Origin: Sapria himalayana
Lineage: Eukaryota; Streptophyta; Magnoliopsida; Malpighiales; Rafflesiaceae
Reading direction: 5' to 3'
DNA length: 64,000 nucleotides
Assembly (NCBI GenBank): GCA_029783825.1
Contig: JAREIK010002645.1
Location: 1,699,538-1,763,537, forward strand
Both the position numbers and the translations under genes were made by a program. The notes under the pieces were generated by a model, which was not told the DNA's origin, made no database searches, and saw only the letters and a program-made list of their open reading frames with translations. Every line of letters begins with the position of its first letter. Within the stretch, counting starts at the first letter, position 1. Of the stretch, positions 47,801 through 59,953 are shown in pieces.

Positions 47801-50170
47801 AGACATAAATGACTAATTTTACAAGAATAACATAGAGGCAAGGAATAAATATGATCATGGAAGAATTACCCTATATCTTCTCGAGCACTTGTAATGGAGT
47901 TCCACTATGTAAAGGTAGTGGTTGCAAGGTTAAAAACTAGTAAATCTCTTATGGGTCATCAGATTAAGGGAGTGGGTGTGTGTACCCCCTAGTGGGTATA
48001 GAAGCAACAAGTTAATTTTTCCCTCTACATATCTCGTGTGATCTTGTGGAGCCTTGATATGCAAAAGTTATATATGTTTTTGATAATGAAATGATTGAAA
48101 AATAAACATTCTAAGAACTTGCATACACACATTATGATTTTATGAATTTATATAGCCATGTGTGTGTGTGTGTGTGTGTGTAAACTTATTCTTAAATTCT
48201 TAAATTATATAATGGAAAATATAAGTGGCTATAGAGGTAAAATATGGATTATTCCATATTTTTTTATAATTTCTTACTAGGTATTAATTGCTCACCCCTA
48301 ATTTTCCTAGGTGGAGTAAATGTTGATGGCAAAACCTAATTATAAAGCTTAAAGATCATTGTGAGAGTTTTGGTGAAGCATTTAGATGGATTTTTTTTTG
48401 AAACCCTGTTATGTATGTGGTCAAAGGAGTTATTTTATGTAAATTACTTTACTTTTATTAATGAATGTTTTAATTTGATGGTTTATATATATTCATAATA
48501 TTCTCTAGAATCTGATCCATTTTAAATGACTAAATATATATGAAGGATCTTGATCTATTTTTTTACTTGCTTCCACCATATGATAGATGTTGTTAGAGGT
48601 TCACCATAAGCAGTACTATTCATAATTTATTTTTCATAAATATCCTTCCCATTATTTTTATATGTACATTATGAGTAATTTACTAAATTTACTAAAGTTA
48701 TATTTAAAAACCTCTTTAATGTTAAGTACTTCGGTGAAGCTATAAAAGGAGAAAAATCAAATAGTTCATAAGCTCATGTAAGCTGATATGTGTGGCTATG
48801 TTTGAGTCATGTTTTATAAGCTAGCACATTTTAGTCCTTATATAGTTGATACAAAGAGCAAGCAAGCCTAATGTTTCAAGCATGGGCTAAAACATAATCT
48901 ATATTTGAAAATAAATCATTTGCACCTTCGTGGATATGACTATCTTATAGGAAGTATTCTAGTAGAACAAAAGAGACAACACTTTGCATATCCATGAGAA
49001 TAGAAAGAAAAAATTCATGCTAAGGCCAAAAATGTAAATTTTCTATATTTTTTTGAAAGATAAGCTACAATCTGCTTACCATACTCATACCGCCTCAAAG
49101 CTAGGTTATTCTATTGAACCATGAGATTATAATTATTTTAGGGTTGATTACATTTTGATGGAATAAAATATTTTAGTTGTGCCTAATAAATTATATAAGA
49201 AAGGATTATACACACGGATTCTAGTAAATTAGACCATAGATAGTTACTTATATATTAATGGGTAATATTTTAGCTCAATCCAAAGGCCTTCAAGGTTTGA
49301 ATCACCCTGGCCAATTGGGTTACCTCTACTTTTAGTACTTCATAATCAAAAAATAATTCGGGGAAATATCTATGACTCATATATGAGTTTCATCATATTG
49401 CCTATCATGGAGGAGAAGTAATTTGTATAAATTAAGATGGAATGAATGTTAGATATTTGTAATACTTGAGAATTTATTTTATTTAACACTAGTGATTCTC
49501 ATTATTTTATTTCATGTTTGTTTGTATGTGTTGGGTATGAAGCCCAATGAATTTGACTATACTTTATATGTTACTTCTCTTTTGGATAGTCTAATCGGTG
49601 TGTAAGGTATGTAAAAAAAATTATGAATTTGACTTTATTTTGGTAATTTAACTCTTTGTGTCAATCTTTTATTTTTCAAGAATTTTGGATATGATGTAAT
49701 CCTTATAATGAATCGGTTATTAGAATTTTTGGTTGTGCTTAATTATTACAAGGGATTAGTCATATTACAAGTTGCTGAAAAACTTGTGATTAAGAGTGAA
49801 TTTTCTTGACCATTATTTAGTGGTCAATGATCTTGTGGAAAATTTAAGTAGAGCTTTACATTTTGCTCTTTTGAATAAGACATGAGAAAGGCCCAAAAAT
49901 GAGACTCTTGGTCTCAAGTTTTGATTGTGCGAGAGTTGGTAACTTATTTTTTACATGCTACAAATGATGCTTCGTTCAAGGGAACTAACGTTTTGTAGAC
50001 TTTATACCAGAAATTAAATATATTCCAATCCATTCATATTGAACATGGCTGAGTTGAAAGGGTTACAAAAAATAATTTCAAATTCTCTAGAGTTTGAGGT
50101 TGAATATTAGGTTTTTCTTGAAAGTATTACCTCATAAGGGCGTACATAATCTTTTGCACTTATTGTATAA
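47801..50170 (+). pseudogene. Ty3-gypsy remnant, forward strand, with internal deletion
   Basis: GYDVILIMNRLLEFLVVLNY (49687 onward) matches the end of the gypsy protease region 'FDVILGMDWL...HA.IDC'. Only about 400 bp later, near 50080-50150, NSLEFEVEY-stop-VFL and KVLPHKGV match the integrase C-terminal 'LEFEVGD.VFLKVSP.KGV', with one extra base between the two halves. RT, RNase H and most of integrase are therefore missing. TTACTAGGTATTAATTGCTC near 48274 resembles gypsy LTR sequence. LTR edges are unresolved. Confidence 0.65.
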
Positions 50171-51379
50171 ATTATTTTAATTAATAATATATCTTATTCA
50201 TTAATTTGATATTTATTATTTCTATGAATTAATATCAACCTTAAATAAATAAATGAAGTCTATGATATATTTCTTATCATACAAAAATTCATAATATGAT
50301 AATGGATTCTTATCATATGTAGGTTAAACATTGTTGATTCAGTGGAGTAGCACATCATGTACTCCTTTATATGATCAAGTAGTTAATCTCGTGAACTATG
50401 ATAATGATGATGATCAAAGTATATTGGTTGATACTTACAGAGAATAGTTAAGTACATTGAAGATCTACTGTGAGACACTCATATGAATTATATTTATTTA
50501 ATATAGATAATAATCTTATATTAGGAATGATGTAAGTATCCTTAGACTTTAGATAATCAAGTTTTCCCTGGATATCGATTATGTGTTTTTACTTGATTCT
50601 TTATTGCCTTTCAAAGATCACTCAAAGGGTTATAATTGGGTAGAGATTGAAGTGTTTGAAGGTAATTCAATAGTCAATATAGGATTTATCACTGTTAATG
50701 GAGCGAGAGATATACCCACAACAACTTGTCAGAATTATTACTTGAAAATCTCTAGTCAAAATGAAAATATCATGAAGAATATTTTATAGCTAGGCTAGAC
50801 ATGACATAGCCAGTCTAATGAGCGCAATATTTTATCTATGCTTCAAATCAAGTGGGTTATAGAATAAGTAAAAAGATGATTTATACATGATATTATCACA
50901 AAAGGGTTTGTAGTTAGACCACTGACTTTCTAGTTAATTGTGATCATGTTGTGTTGCTAGATATTGCTTATAACTTGATTTTAATTTTTTAACTAAGTGA
51001 CCAAAAATAAGCGAAAGCCAAACACACCATTAGAAGTTAGAAGCTAAAATAAAATAATTTGGATTTGATAAATTGAGGGACATGCATCATATATGATCGA
51101 AACATATCTTTAGAGAACCTGGTCTCTCTGATGGGCTTGAGTCCATGAGAAGCAAGCCCCATGTGCTTCGGACGCACAAGGCTACTCTACCTAAAAGGGA
51201 AATAAAATTTTTAATCTAAATCTAATTTGGTTAGACTATATATTAAAAGATAATAAAGCAGGTGAAAATAAAACCAAGTCAATATTTATTGAACTATGAC
51301 TCGATTTGATTAATTATTTTATGTAAAAATAATGTGGAAGACTTGTGGATCCCACTCTCCTTAAAAAGAATAACTAAAG
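50171..51379. other. AT-rich non-coding DNA with one unrecognised 68-codon frame
   Basis: An open frame at 50583-50789 has no motif I recognise. The rest, including a slightly GC-richer stretch at 51110-51200, shows nothing assignable. Confidence 0.4.
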
Positions 51380-52740
51380 TTGACAGGTTCCTTTTAAAAT
51401 TACTTAATTATGTATTTATTTATTGAATCTATATAATTAAAAAAGAAAAAGGAAGAATTGATTTGAATTATTAGTAAATAATAAATTTTTGTTCTCAATT
51501 TATCAGGGACAAAAAAATTGTGCCAATATTCAAAAGGAAAAAAAAAACTCATCATTAGTTAATTTATTTGACTTAAATTTGAATTATTTTAAATATTCTA
51601 ATTATATTTTTTATTATTATTTAACTCATATATAATATTTTATCAATTCATTTTTTTTATTACAAATCTAATATCTATAAAAAAATTAGTTTATACTAGA
51701 AGTAACACATCATATTATTCATGTGTTTAGTTTAACTAAAAAAAAAAGAGCACAACTTAATGTGAGAGAAAAATAATTTGATAAAAGTTACATTTTTATC
51801 CAAGATTAATTATCTAGATTTTGTATTATCATAAGTTTTCTATTTATGTTTTAAAAAATTATTTATCTAATATAGTATTTCATTAATTCATTTTTATATT
51901 GAATATGATATTCACTAACAAATTCATTTATACTATGTTTAGTTTAAAAAAACATGGTATGCAAAATATACTCTGAGAGCAACAAAAATGATTTGATAAA
52001 AACTGCTTATTATTGAAGTGTAATAATTTGAATGAATGATCCAAAATTTAGAAGTCTAAATTTTGTAATACTTATTAATAAATTTTTGTACCTAGATTTA
52101 AAATCGCTGTAGGTATTCAAATTATATTTGTAATACTTATTTATCTCATAAGTAGTATTTTGGAAAGTCATTTTTTTTCTCAAAAGTAAAATATATGTTT
52201 AGCCAAACTAATATATTGAACACAAAATATAATTTAAAAGAGTTAAAAATGATTTGATAAAAATTATTTACTGTCACAAATCATATTACTCATAACTTTA
52301 TTTTAACTCAATATGGACAACAAAACATTAATTGAAGACAAAATTATTTTTATAAAATTTCTAAAGGCTATAAACCTTAATGAAATGAACTGAAGTCAAA
52401 AAAATAAAATTCTCTATCTATATGTCTTTTTACTTAAATTTTAAAATCTTTTTACTTAAATTCTCTATCTATATGTCAAAAAAATAAAAATAAAATTATT
52501 TTTATCTAATTATTATTTTAATAATTACTTATCTTATAAGTAAAATTTTATTAATTCACTTTTTGTCATGAATACAATATCAATAAATATATTTATTTAT
52601 ACTTGAACTAACAAAACATATTATTCATAATTTATTTTTTGGTAAGTATTTGGATAAAATTTAATTCGAGAAATACAAATATAATAAAATAAAAAAAATT
52701 TATTATCCAAAAACTATAACATCAAAGATACAAGCTAAAA
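51380..52740 (-). repeat. Satellite array, minus orientation (rightmost block)
   Basis: Reversed satellite words recur in several diverged and partly shuffled units, for example GAATTATTTTAAATATTCTA, TAATTTGATAAAAGTTAC, AATGATTTGATAAAAACTGC and TTATCTCATAAGTAGTATTT. Confidence 0.8.
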
Positions 52741-52848
52741 TTTATAGATATATTATATGTGTGTGTGTTTATATGTGCGTGTATATATATTTATATATTA
52801 ATATATAGATAAATAAATAAATACATAAATAAATAAATATATATAAAT

Positions 52849-52850
<2 letters not shown>

Positions 52851-52918
<68 letters not shown>
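52851..52918. repeat. (TA)n microsatellite
   Basis: An uninterrupted TA dinucleotide run of 68 bases, flanked on the left by AAAT tetranucleotide repeats and TG/TA mixtures from about 52750. Confidence 0.95.
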
Positions 52919-52923
<5 letters not shown>

Positions 52924-53690
52924 ATTTATATATGTTTTTATATCTAATATATATTTATGTATACTTATATATGTGTTTTCATATATTTTTTATTTATATA
53001 TAAGTATTTCAATTTGTTAGTTACCTAATAATATATTTGTGACCAAGTGATTTGTTTGGCTTTAGCAAGCAAAGTATATGACTTTGAATCTCACGTCGCT
53101 CCTTCTATATGATTAAATAATTTTATGCTTTTCAATGTATGTTAACCAAATAATTAAATTATATATATTTTTTCAAATTTTATAGTACAAAATCGAGTTA
53201 ATGAATTTTAGACTTTTAGTGCACAAAAATTTAATTATTTTAGAATATGATGTATTTTTTTTTAATTATAAAAAGTTTGGTGCAAAAAAACTTAATTATT
53301 TTGAATCTGATTTATTTTTTTTTATTATGAAAAATTTGATATACTAAAACATAAATATTTTATGTACGGCATACCAAACATAATTATTCCAAAAAATTGG
53401 ATCCTCAAAACATTATATTTTATTAAAATTTGGTGTAGCAAATGCTAAGCATATTCCTCCATAAGAAAATAAAATTGATCACATTCAATTTTTGGAAGTT
53501 TAAATATTTTTTTTCTAAATATACAATATTAATAATTATTTAATAAAAAAAATATTTGTAATCGTCAATGATATCTAGAAACTACGTTTTTTTTTGTGTT
53601 TCTGTTAATTGAATTCCAAATCAGTAGTCATCAGAAGGAAACACCCGCAGACCCGCTCATTGCCACTCAGACTCACACTCACCCCTCCCC
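52919..53690. other. AT-rich intergenic DNA grading into a genic flank
   Basis: Nothing recognised to about 53600. Then a mixed-composition stretch (CAGTAGTCATCAGAAGG, CACTCAGACTCACACTC) leads into the CCCCA array. Confidence 0.4.
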
Positions 53691-54242
53691 ACCCCACCCC
53701 ACCCCACCCCACCCCACCCCACCCCACCCCACCCCACCCCACCCCACCCCACCCCACCCCACCCCACCCCACCCCACCCCACCCCACCCCACCCCACCCC
53801 ACCCCACCCCACCCCACCCCACCCCACCCCACCCCACCCCACCCCACCCCACCCCACCCCACCCCACCCCACCCACCCCACCCCACCCCACCCCACCCCA
53901 CCCCACCCCACCCCACCCCACCCCACCCCACCCCACCCCACCCCACCCCACCCCACCCCACCCCACCCCACCCCACCCCACCCCACCCCACCCCACCCCA
54001 CCCCACCCCACCCCACCCACCCCACCCCACCCCACCCCACCCCACCCCACCCCACCCCACCCCACCCCACCCCACCCCACCCCACCCCACCCCACCCCAC
54101 CCCACCCCACCCCACCCCACCCCACCCCACCCCACCCCACCCCACCCCACCCCACCCCACCCACCCCACCCCACCCCACCCCACCCCACCCCACCCCACC
54201 CCACCCCACCCCACCCACCCCACCCCACCCCACCCCACCCCA
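53691..54242. repeat. (ACCCC)n array, 552 bp, with four single-base-short units
   Basis: By count there are 107 ACCCC pentamers and four ACCC tetramers, at 53871, 54015, 54159 and 54213. The pentamer runs are 36, 28, 28, 10 and 5 units long. Two successive short-unit intervals are exactly 144 bp, which suggests duplication of a 144-bp block inside the array. The opposite strand is GGGGT repeats, with strong G-quadruplex potential. The long proline/histidine or glycine/tryptophan frames across it are artefacts. The array ends about 144 bp before the eL29 start codon. Confidence 0.97.
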
Positions 54243-54385
54243 CCCCCCGCCCTCCCACCGACCCGACGTTGCTCATCTTCTCGCTGCTTGGCATTAAGAT
54301 TGGTAGTTTTTAGATTGTTTTCCTCTTCTAACTGGAATTTTTTCTAGATTATTGGCGCCCTCTGCATTATAGTTTAATCGTGCAA

Positions 54386-54712
54386 ATGGCCGAGTCAAAG
54401 AACCACACGGCTCACAACCAGTCTTATAAAGCTCATAGGAACGGGATCAAAAGGACGAAAAGGTAGCTCCAAAGCTCAACCAATGGGGTATGCATCATCA
54501 CCTTTTACATATTTCGTTATTTCTGATAGGTACGAGTATCTTAGCCTGAAATGTGAATGAACATATTCTAATGTTGCATTTAGATGAATCAAGAGTTTCT
54601 GGGGAATCAAAAATACTCTAGAAAAACTAACCAGAAACTGAAATTAGCAAGTATAGAAGTATGGACCAGTAGCTCCATATTGCTTCTGCTTATTATCACT
54701 GATATGATCTAA
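54386..54712 (+). pseudogene. RPL29: Decayed ribosomal protein eL29 gene (two exons)
   Basis: Exon 1 (54386-54487) reads '[26 protein letters not shown]', then TAG at 54464, then LQSSTNG, against the eL29 pattern HRHTSTKG. The donor GTATGC starts at 54488 and the acceptor TTTAG ends at 54583. Exon 2 begins MNQEFLGNQKYSRKTNQK, against MDPKFLRNQRYARKHNKK. Both exons and the phase-0 intron position fit a plant eL29 gene, a small basic protein of the 60S subunit. The in-frame TAG replaces a His codon. The normal C-terminal stop is lost, and the frame runs to a TAA at about 54712. Because the intron remains, it arose by DNA duplication or decay in place, not retrotransposition. Confidence 0.85.
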
Positions 54713-54719
54713 ATAGTGT

Positions 54720-55500
54720 GCTTTTTCATTTAACTTTGATCCAACAATTTAATGCTGTCAGTATTGTTTTCCAATGGATTAATAACTTATTTGCTTCTCA
54801 TCCAGTTTAATGTTGCTTTCTACCCACAGTAACACTTAATATCCAAGTTTGATTTGTCTCGTGTTCACCCTTGTCATGTTAAATCTTATTTTTGAGTGTT
54901 TAATATTAAAACACACCTTATTCATATGAGCTGTGTTCACCCTTATCAAGTTTGTTTTACCGTGGCCCCATAGTTAATTTTTATAGTAGATATTTTGGGG
55001 TTTTCTTGATGCACTTGTATTACAAGACAATGTGCTTGTCAAATGCATTTAGAATATCTGAATTGATACTCCATGTTACATTACTAAGAAGAATAATGAT
55101 GGATTTCATATTCAATGATTTTTTTTTAATTTTAGAATATGAAGGGTGCCTATTTTATACTTATATATCAATTTTGAGTTATTTAGTGATTATATTTTAT
55201 TGTGCTTGTACTTATTTTAGTGTTTATTAGAAAAATTATATAAAATTTTTATTTTAAGTGAATTTAATAAATATTAATGAAATCGTAATGATTTTGAATA
55301 AAATTGATAGATTTGATAGAGTAAATACTTAAAAGAGATAGACATGATGAAGAGTCATGATGGTTTTTATCATGACTTGGGTATATATTCTACATTTATT
55401 CTTGAATATATACGATATCATTTATTCTAACATTTAGTTGATATAAGTATTTTATTGTGTAATATAATCATTGTGATCATTATAGTTTCTTGGAATTGAG
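54720..55500. other. AT-rich non-coding DNA downstream of eL29
   Basis: No recognisable motif. A 92-codon hydrophobic open frame at 54952-55230 is most likely chance in T-rich sequence. Confidence 0.45.
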
Positions 55501-55502
55501 TT

Positions 55503-56515
55503 GCACTATATATTAAATGTTTAATGATTATAATTTTATTTTCTCATTGCAATAGTCAAATATCCCACTAGTATTAATAGTTGTGATAATTTTTATGAAC
55601 TATGACTTATTTAATGTAGAGCTAAAATACTAAATATTTTAAGTTATAATATTATTTTTTGTAGCATTTTACATTACATAGAGTATTTACTATAATAATA
55701 GCTTTTTCTAATTTTGTAATTTTATGTTCAAAAGAAAAAATATTAAAGTTATGATAAATTCATGTGTCGGGATTTTGTATTACAGAGAAAATAACTCAAT
55801 TATGATAATCTCAATGACGTAATATTTTGCTCAGAAAATTAAGATCAAAGACACATCCAATTATGGGATTATGATTTTGTGGTATAGAGACAAAATATTT
55901 GTTATCATTATTCATAGTGCTGCTCAATCATACTCCAGTAAAAAGTATTTGAGCTAAGACTTTTATTGTTATCTTGATTTTTGTACTAAAATGAATTTTC
56001 ATTGAGATAAGAAAGTTACAGTCTCACGTCAGTATATGTTTTTTAGCCTAAAATATTATACATATTTTAAAAGCATAAAAGTTATACTTTGTAAAAATTA
56101 AAAAACAAGGCGAGAAAGGAAGAAAATTGAATTATGCATGCTAAGAATCCTAGGGGGCAATTCTAACATCCATTAGGATATGTATAAGATATTTTTTATC
56201 CTATATTTTTACTTGAGCATTTATTGGGAACCTCCAAATTTATGTGATATTTTTTAATATTTCTCATGTGATTTCTTTTCTAATAGTCTGCTAAATTATA
56301 ATCTAAGGTTGATAAATATATATTATGTTATGATGAATTAATGATTATATAAATTTATATTTGTGTTTATATAATATTTGGATGTTGATGGATATACATA
56401 TAAATTATAACTAAATATTAGGGTTTTCATTATTATATAGATTTATACATATTGGTTGTGGTGAATGGTGATGATTAAGTATTTGATATACTAAATAATT
56501 ATATCAATAATTATA
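55503..56515 (+). repeat. Tandem duplication, copy 1 (about 1 kb, empty hAT site)
   Basis: It is collinear with copy 2: CACTATATATTAAATGTTTAATG, CAGTATTAATAG-like words, GAAAATTGAATTATGCATGC, GGTTGATAAATATATATTAT and ATTGGTTGTGGTGAATGG all recur in order. At 56160-56180 it reads CAATTCTAACATCCATTAGG, the unoccupied form of the site that holds a hAT MITE in copy 2. Confidence 0.88.
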
Positions 56516-57197
56516 ATTTTAATGATATGCTATATATTAAATATTTAATGATTATAATGTTATCTTCTTGTTGCAACAGTCAAATATTCTACTAGTATTA
56601 ATAGTTATGATAATTTTTAGAATCACAACTTATTCAATACAAAACTAAATTACTAAATATTTAAAGTTATGATATTATTTTTTGTAGTATTTTATATTAT
56701 AGGGAGTATTTATTATGGTAATACTTTTTTTTAATTTTGTAACTTTATGTTCTTTAAGGAAATATTAAAGTTACAACAAATTCAAGTGTTGTGATTTTAT
56801 ATTACAAATAGAAAATATCTCAATCATGGTAATCTCAATGACGTAATATTTTGCTAAGAAAATTAAGATCAAAGATACATTTATTCTTAGGATTATGATT
56901 TTGTGTTATAGAGAATAAAAATATTTGTTATAATTATTCATGATGTTACTACATTGTATTCCAGAAAAAAGTACTTAAGCTAGGACTTTTATTTTTATCT
57001 TGACTTTTGTATTTTAGTACATATTCAATGAGATAAGAAAGTTATAATCTCAAGTTAGTATCATATTTTTTAGCTTAAAATATTATATATTTTTTTAAAG
57101 TATAAAAGTCATAATTAGAAAAAAATAGAAAACAAGGAGATAAAGGGGGAAAATTGAACTATGCATGCTAAGAATCTTAGGAGACAATACTAACTCT

Positions 57198-58018
57198 CTA
57201 AGAAGCACAAATATGGACACGAAAATGAGGATATGACATGGCAGGATACGGGGACACGACAATTTTTTAAAAACTAGGATATGGATACGGCTAGGATATG
57301 ACATGATAAAAAAAATAAAAATAAAAATTATTTTTTTATCAATATTAGGTATTTTATAAAATAAAATAAAATAAAATAAATTAAAATATTTTATTATATA
57401 AAATAAATATATACTGTTTATTTTATAAAAAAAATATTGTATTTTATTTTATTTTATAAGATAATATTTATAATTATTTTATTTTATAAAATAATATTTT
57501 ATAATTATATTATATAAAAATATATATATTTTATTTTATTTTTTAAAAATATTTTATTTTATTTTTTATAAAATAGCGCCCGCCCCTGCTTTCCACCTCA
57601 AATCGCGACCGCCTCTGCCTCTCCCTTCAAAACTTTCCGCCCCTTCTTCTCCCCTCAAATCGCGCCTGCTCCTGTATCTCCCTCAAATCGCGCCCGCTCC
57701 TGCCTCTCCCTCAAATCGCGCTCGCTCCCTGCTCGTGGCCAACGTCGCTCATGTGGCGATGTTGGCCACCCGATGTCGTCGGACGTCGGGCACTATCGAC
57801 ATGGATACGGCTGTCGACGCAACCGTCCGATATGCCACGTGGCGGATCAGATACGAATCAATCAACGATACGCCATGTGGCGTATCAGATACGGATCGAT
57901 CAATGATACGTCACGTAGCCTATTAGACACGTATCCGTGCCGTGTCTGTATCGTGTCCACGTGTCCAGGTGTCGGACACGTGGACACGGCTGTAGGGAGC
58001 AGTGTCCGTGCTTCCTTG
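57198..58018. mobile_element. hAT-type MITE, 821 bp, in the second duplicate
   Basis: The left end is CTAAGAAGCACAAATATGG. The reverse complement of the right end is CAAGGAAGCACGGACAC. The flanks CTAACTCT (57190-57197) and CTAACTCC (58019-58026) agree at 7 of 8. The subterminal DNA is rich in GGATACGG, CGTGTCC and GATCAGATACG words. The middle has an AT-rich part of TATTTTATTTTATAAA repeats, then a GC-rich part at about 57585-57760. It encodes no transposase; open frames at 57.7-58.0 kb are compositional. Confidence 0.85.
57594..57726 (+). repeat. Minisatellite of about 29 bp inside the MITE
   Basis: The block CTCAAATCGCG(C/A)C(C/T)GC with CCTGCCTCTCCC recurs near 57597, 57654, 57683 and 57712, the last three at 29-bp steps. 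It is GC-rich in an otherwise AT-rich region and may be captured genic sequence or an expansion inside the element. Confidence 0.8.
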
Positions 58019-58639
58019 CTAACTCCTATTTAGGATAAGTATAAGATGAATGTAAGTAATTTTTGATTAAGATGAAAATATTATACTTATATTTTTATTT
58101 GAGTATTTATTGGGAGTCCTTGAATTCACATGATATCTTTTAATATTTTTCATGTGATTTCTTCTCTAATAGTCGGCTAAATTATAATATAAGGTTGATA
58201 AATATATATTATATTATGATGAATTAATGATTATATATTTTTTTATTTGTATTTATATTATATTTGGATGATGGATATACATATAAATTAGAATTAAAAA
58301 TTAAGATTTTCATTATTATGTAGGTTTATACTTATTGGTTGTGGTGAATGGTGATGATCAAGTGTTTGATATGCTAAATATTGAATAATAATAGTTATTT
58401 TGATAATTATGCATGATGTGTTTGCATAAAAAAATTTAAAATAATTTTTTTATAAATTTCTACTTTTGATGGATTATAATAAATAATAGTGAAATTATTT
58501 GGTTTTTGCTAAAATATAAGATTTTATAGAATTATTGAATAGATAGAAAGCAAAAAGTCATATAAGGTTCAAATTTTTTGGGTACATTTTATTTAGGATC
58601 TCTTTCTAGGTAGATTTTTTTGATAAATAAAACATCACT

Positions 58640-59090
58640 ATCAAAAATTCTTTACAACCTAAGACAGATTCAGACTATTATTTTTTTTATGAAATATAAT
58701 GTAAATTTCAACTTTAATTTTTATAACTACAAATTTCGTATTTAGGGACTTCCCTTCATAGAATTTTCTATTTCTTTCCCGCCAAATATGATACATCACG
58801 ACTGCAAAGGGTGTATTCTGGACATTATTCTTTGGTGATTCTGCTCTATACAGTTTCATAATGGCTTTAAATCATGTAGGAATTGAGCTAATTGCTCCTT
58901 GAAAATCTATTCAAGCTTGGATCTCCTCCACAACGTACCTAGAAAACTAACATTCAAAGAAAACATGGTTAAACAACTCTGCATGGTTGCAAAATTTGCA
59001 TTTGAGACTGGGCGGGACTGAAAATGTTTTATCTTTTGTCCTTAGTTTTCTTTGCTTGATGATTCATAGATTAATAACATGATTTGGTAC
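58640..59090 (-). pseudogene. LINE (L1-type) 3' coding fragment with zf-RVT motif
   Basis: The minus strand reads CKFCNHAELFNHVFFEC, matching the C..C......H.F..C zf-RVT domain at the end of plant LINE reverse transcriptases. It is followed by 'YHIWRERNRKFYEGKSLN', matching the '..IW.ERN.R.F' block. Two or three stops interrupt it. The RT core is absent, and the edge at about 59090 lies outside the hAT element that follows. Confidence 0.85.
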
Positions 59091-59953
59091 GTATCTCTTT
59101 CTAGATAGAGTTAAGATGATTGCTTGTGTTATTAAATATATATTTTTTGATTATTTTAGTACTTAAAAGGAGTACATGTGCTACTCATCTGAATCTATAA
59201 GTATTATTATGAGTGAGTATATGACACCAAGGGTTTCAAAGGCATTTTCTAGGCGCGCCTTGATGTGTGCCTCAGGGCGATGTGAGGAAAAACTGCCTTG
59301 AGGCATTTGAAAAATAGCGACATACATGAAAGGTGTCACCTTCTTCAGTGAATCATATTTGAGGCATGCTTTGATCATGTCTTTCACGATTGGAAGAGGG
59401 ATGTGTACGTGTTTTGGGAGCTTACGTGGCCTTAAAAAAAGGAAAAAAAAACCTTAAAATAGCTAATGGCATAGCTTGATCTTTTTGACGATGGAAACCA
59501 TCTTGTTCTTCTCCAGCATTGATTGCATCTCGGCTTCTGGGCTTCATCTATATGTATGTCGTGCGTTCTCCTATTTTTCATCTATTCATCCAATCTCTCT
59601 TCAAGCTCTCTCTCTCTCTTCATCTCTTCATCTCTCTTGATTTTCTCTTCTTCTGTCTCTCATGATCTCCCTCTCTTTATCTTCCGATTGCTCCTCTTTC
59701 CTGATCTCCCAATTACCCCCTTCTCCCTTCTCCCCTCTTTTGATCTTCTCATCATTTTTAAAATTTATATATGTGAAACTGTTATAATTTGTAATGAGTT
59801 TCATGAAATTTTTTTACCAAATAAATGAGTTTCATCAAATATTTTTTTATCAATTAAATCATTTTGATTATTTTGACCAATTAAAAATTTTTTTCTTCAT
59901 CAATTTTTTTTTTGATTCAGTCTCTCTTGGAACAAATTTTGATCAATTAAACC

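Larger units (their letters stand above)
56529..58410 (+). repeat. Tandem duplication, copy 2 (carries a hAT MITE)
   Basis: It begins GCTATATATTAAATATTTAATG and follows copy 1 throughout, except for the 821-bp insertion and minor indels. Parts of both copies share words with the terminal regions of the 1.8-6.3 kb candidate element, such as GAGCTAAGACTTTTAT and CAATCATGGTAAT, so the duplicated unit may itself be transposon-derived. Confidence 0.88.

Noticed and set aside
50583..50789. 68-codon open frame as a small gene
   Set aside because: No motif, no gene-like flanks, and its length is within chance for this window.
52746..52920. TA-rich tract as a replication origin or matrix attachment site
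   Set aside because: A simple (TA)n microsatellite explains it. Nothing else supports a functional role.
53691..54242. GGGGT repeats as an internal telomere track
   Set aside because: The plant telomere unit is TTTAGGG. This array has no TTTAGGG units and is a simple pentanucleotide expansion.
53596..54313. Five long open frames of Pro/His/Thr or Gly/Val/Trp repeats on both strands
   Set aside because: They are translations of the CCCCA array in different frames. The pentamer stays open in many frames. No real protein is supported.
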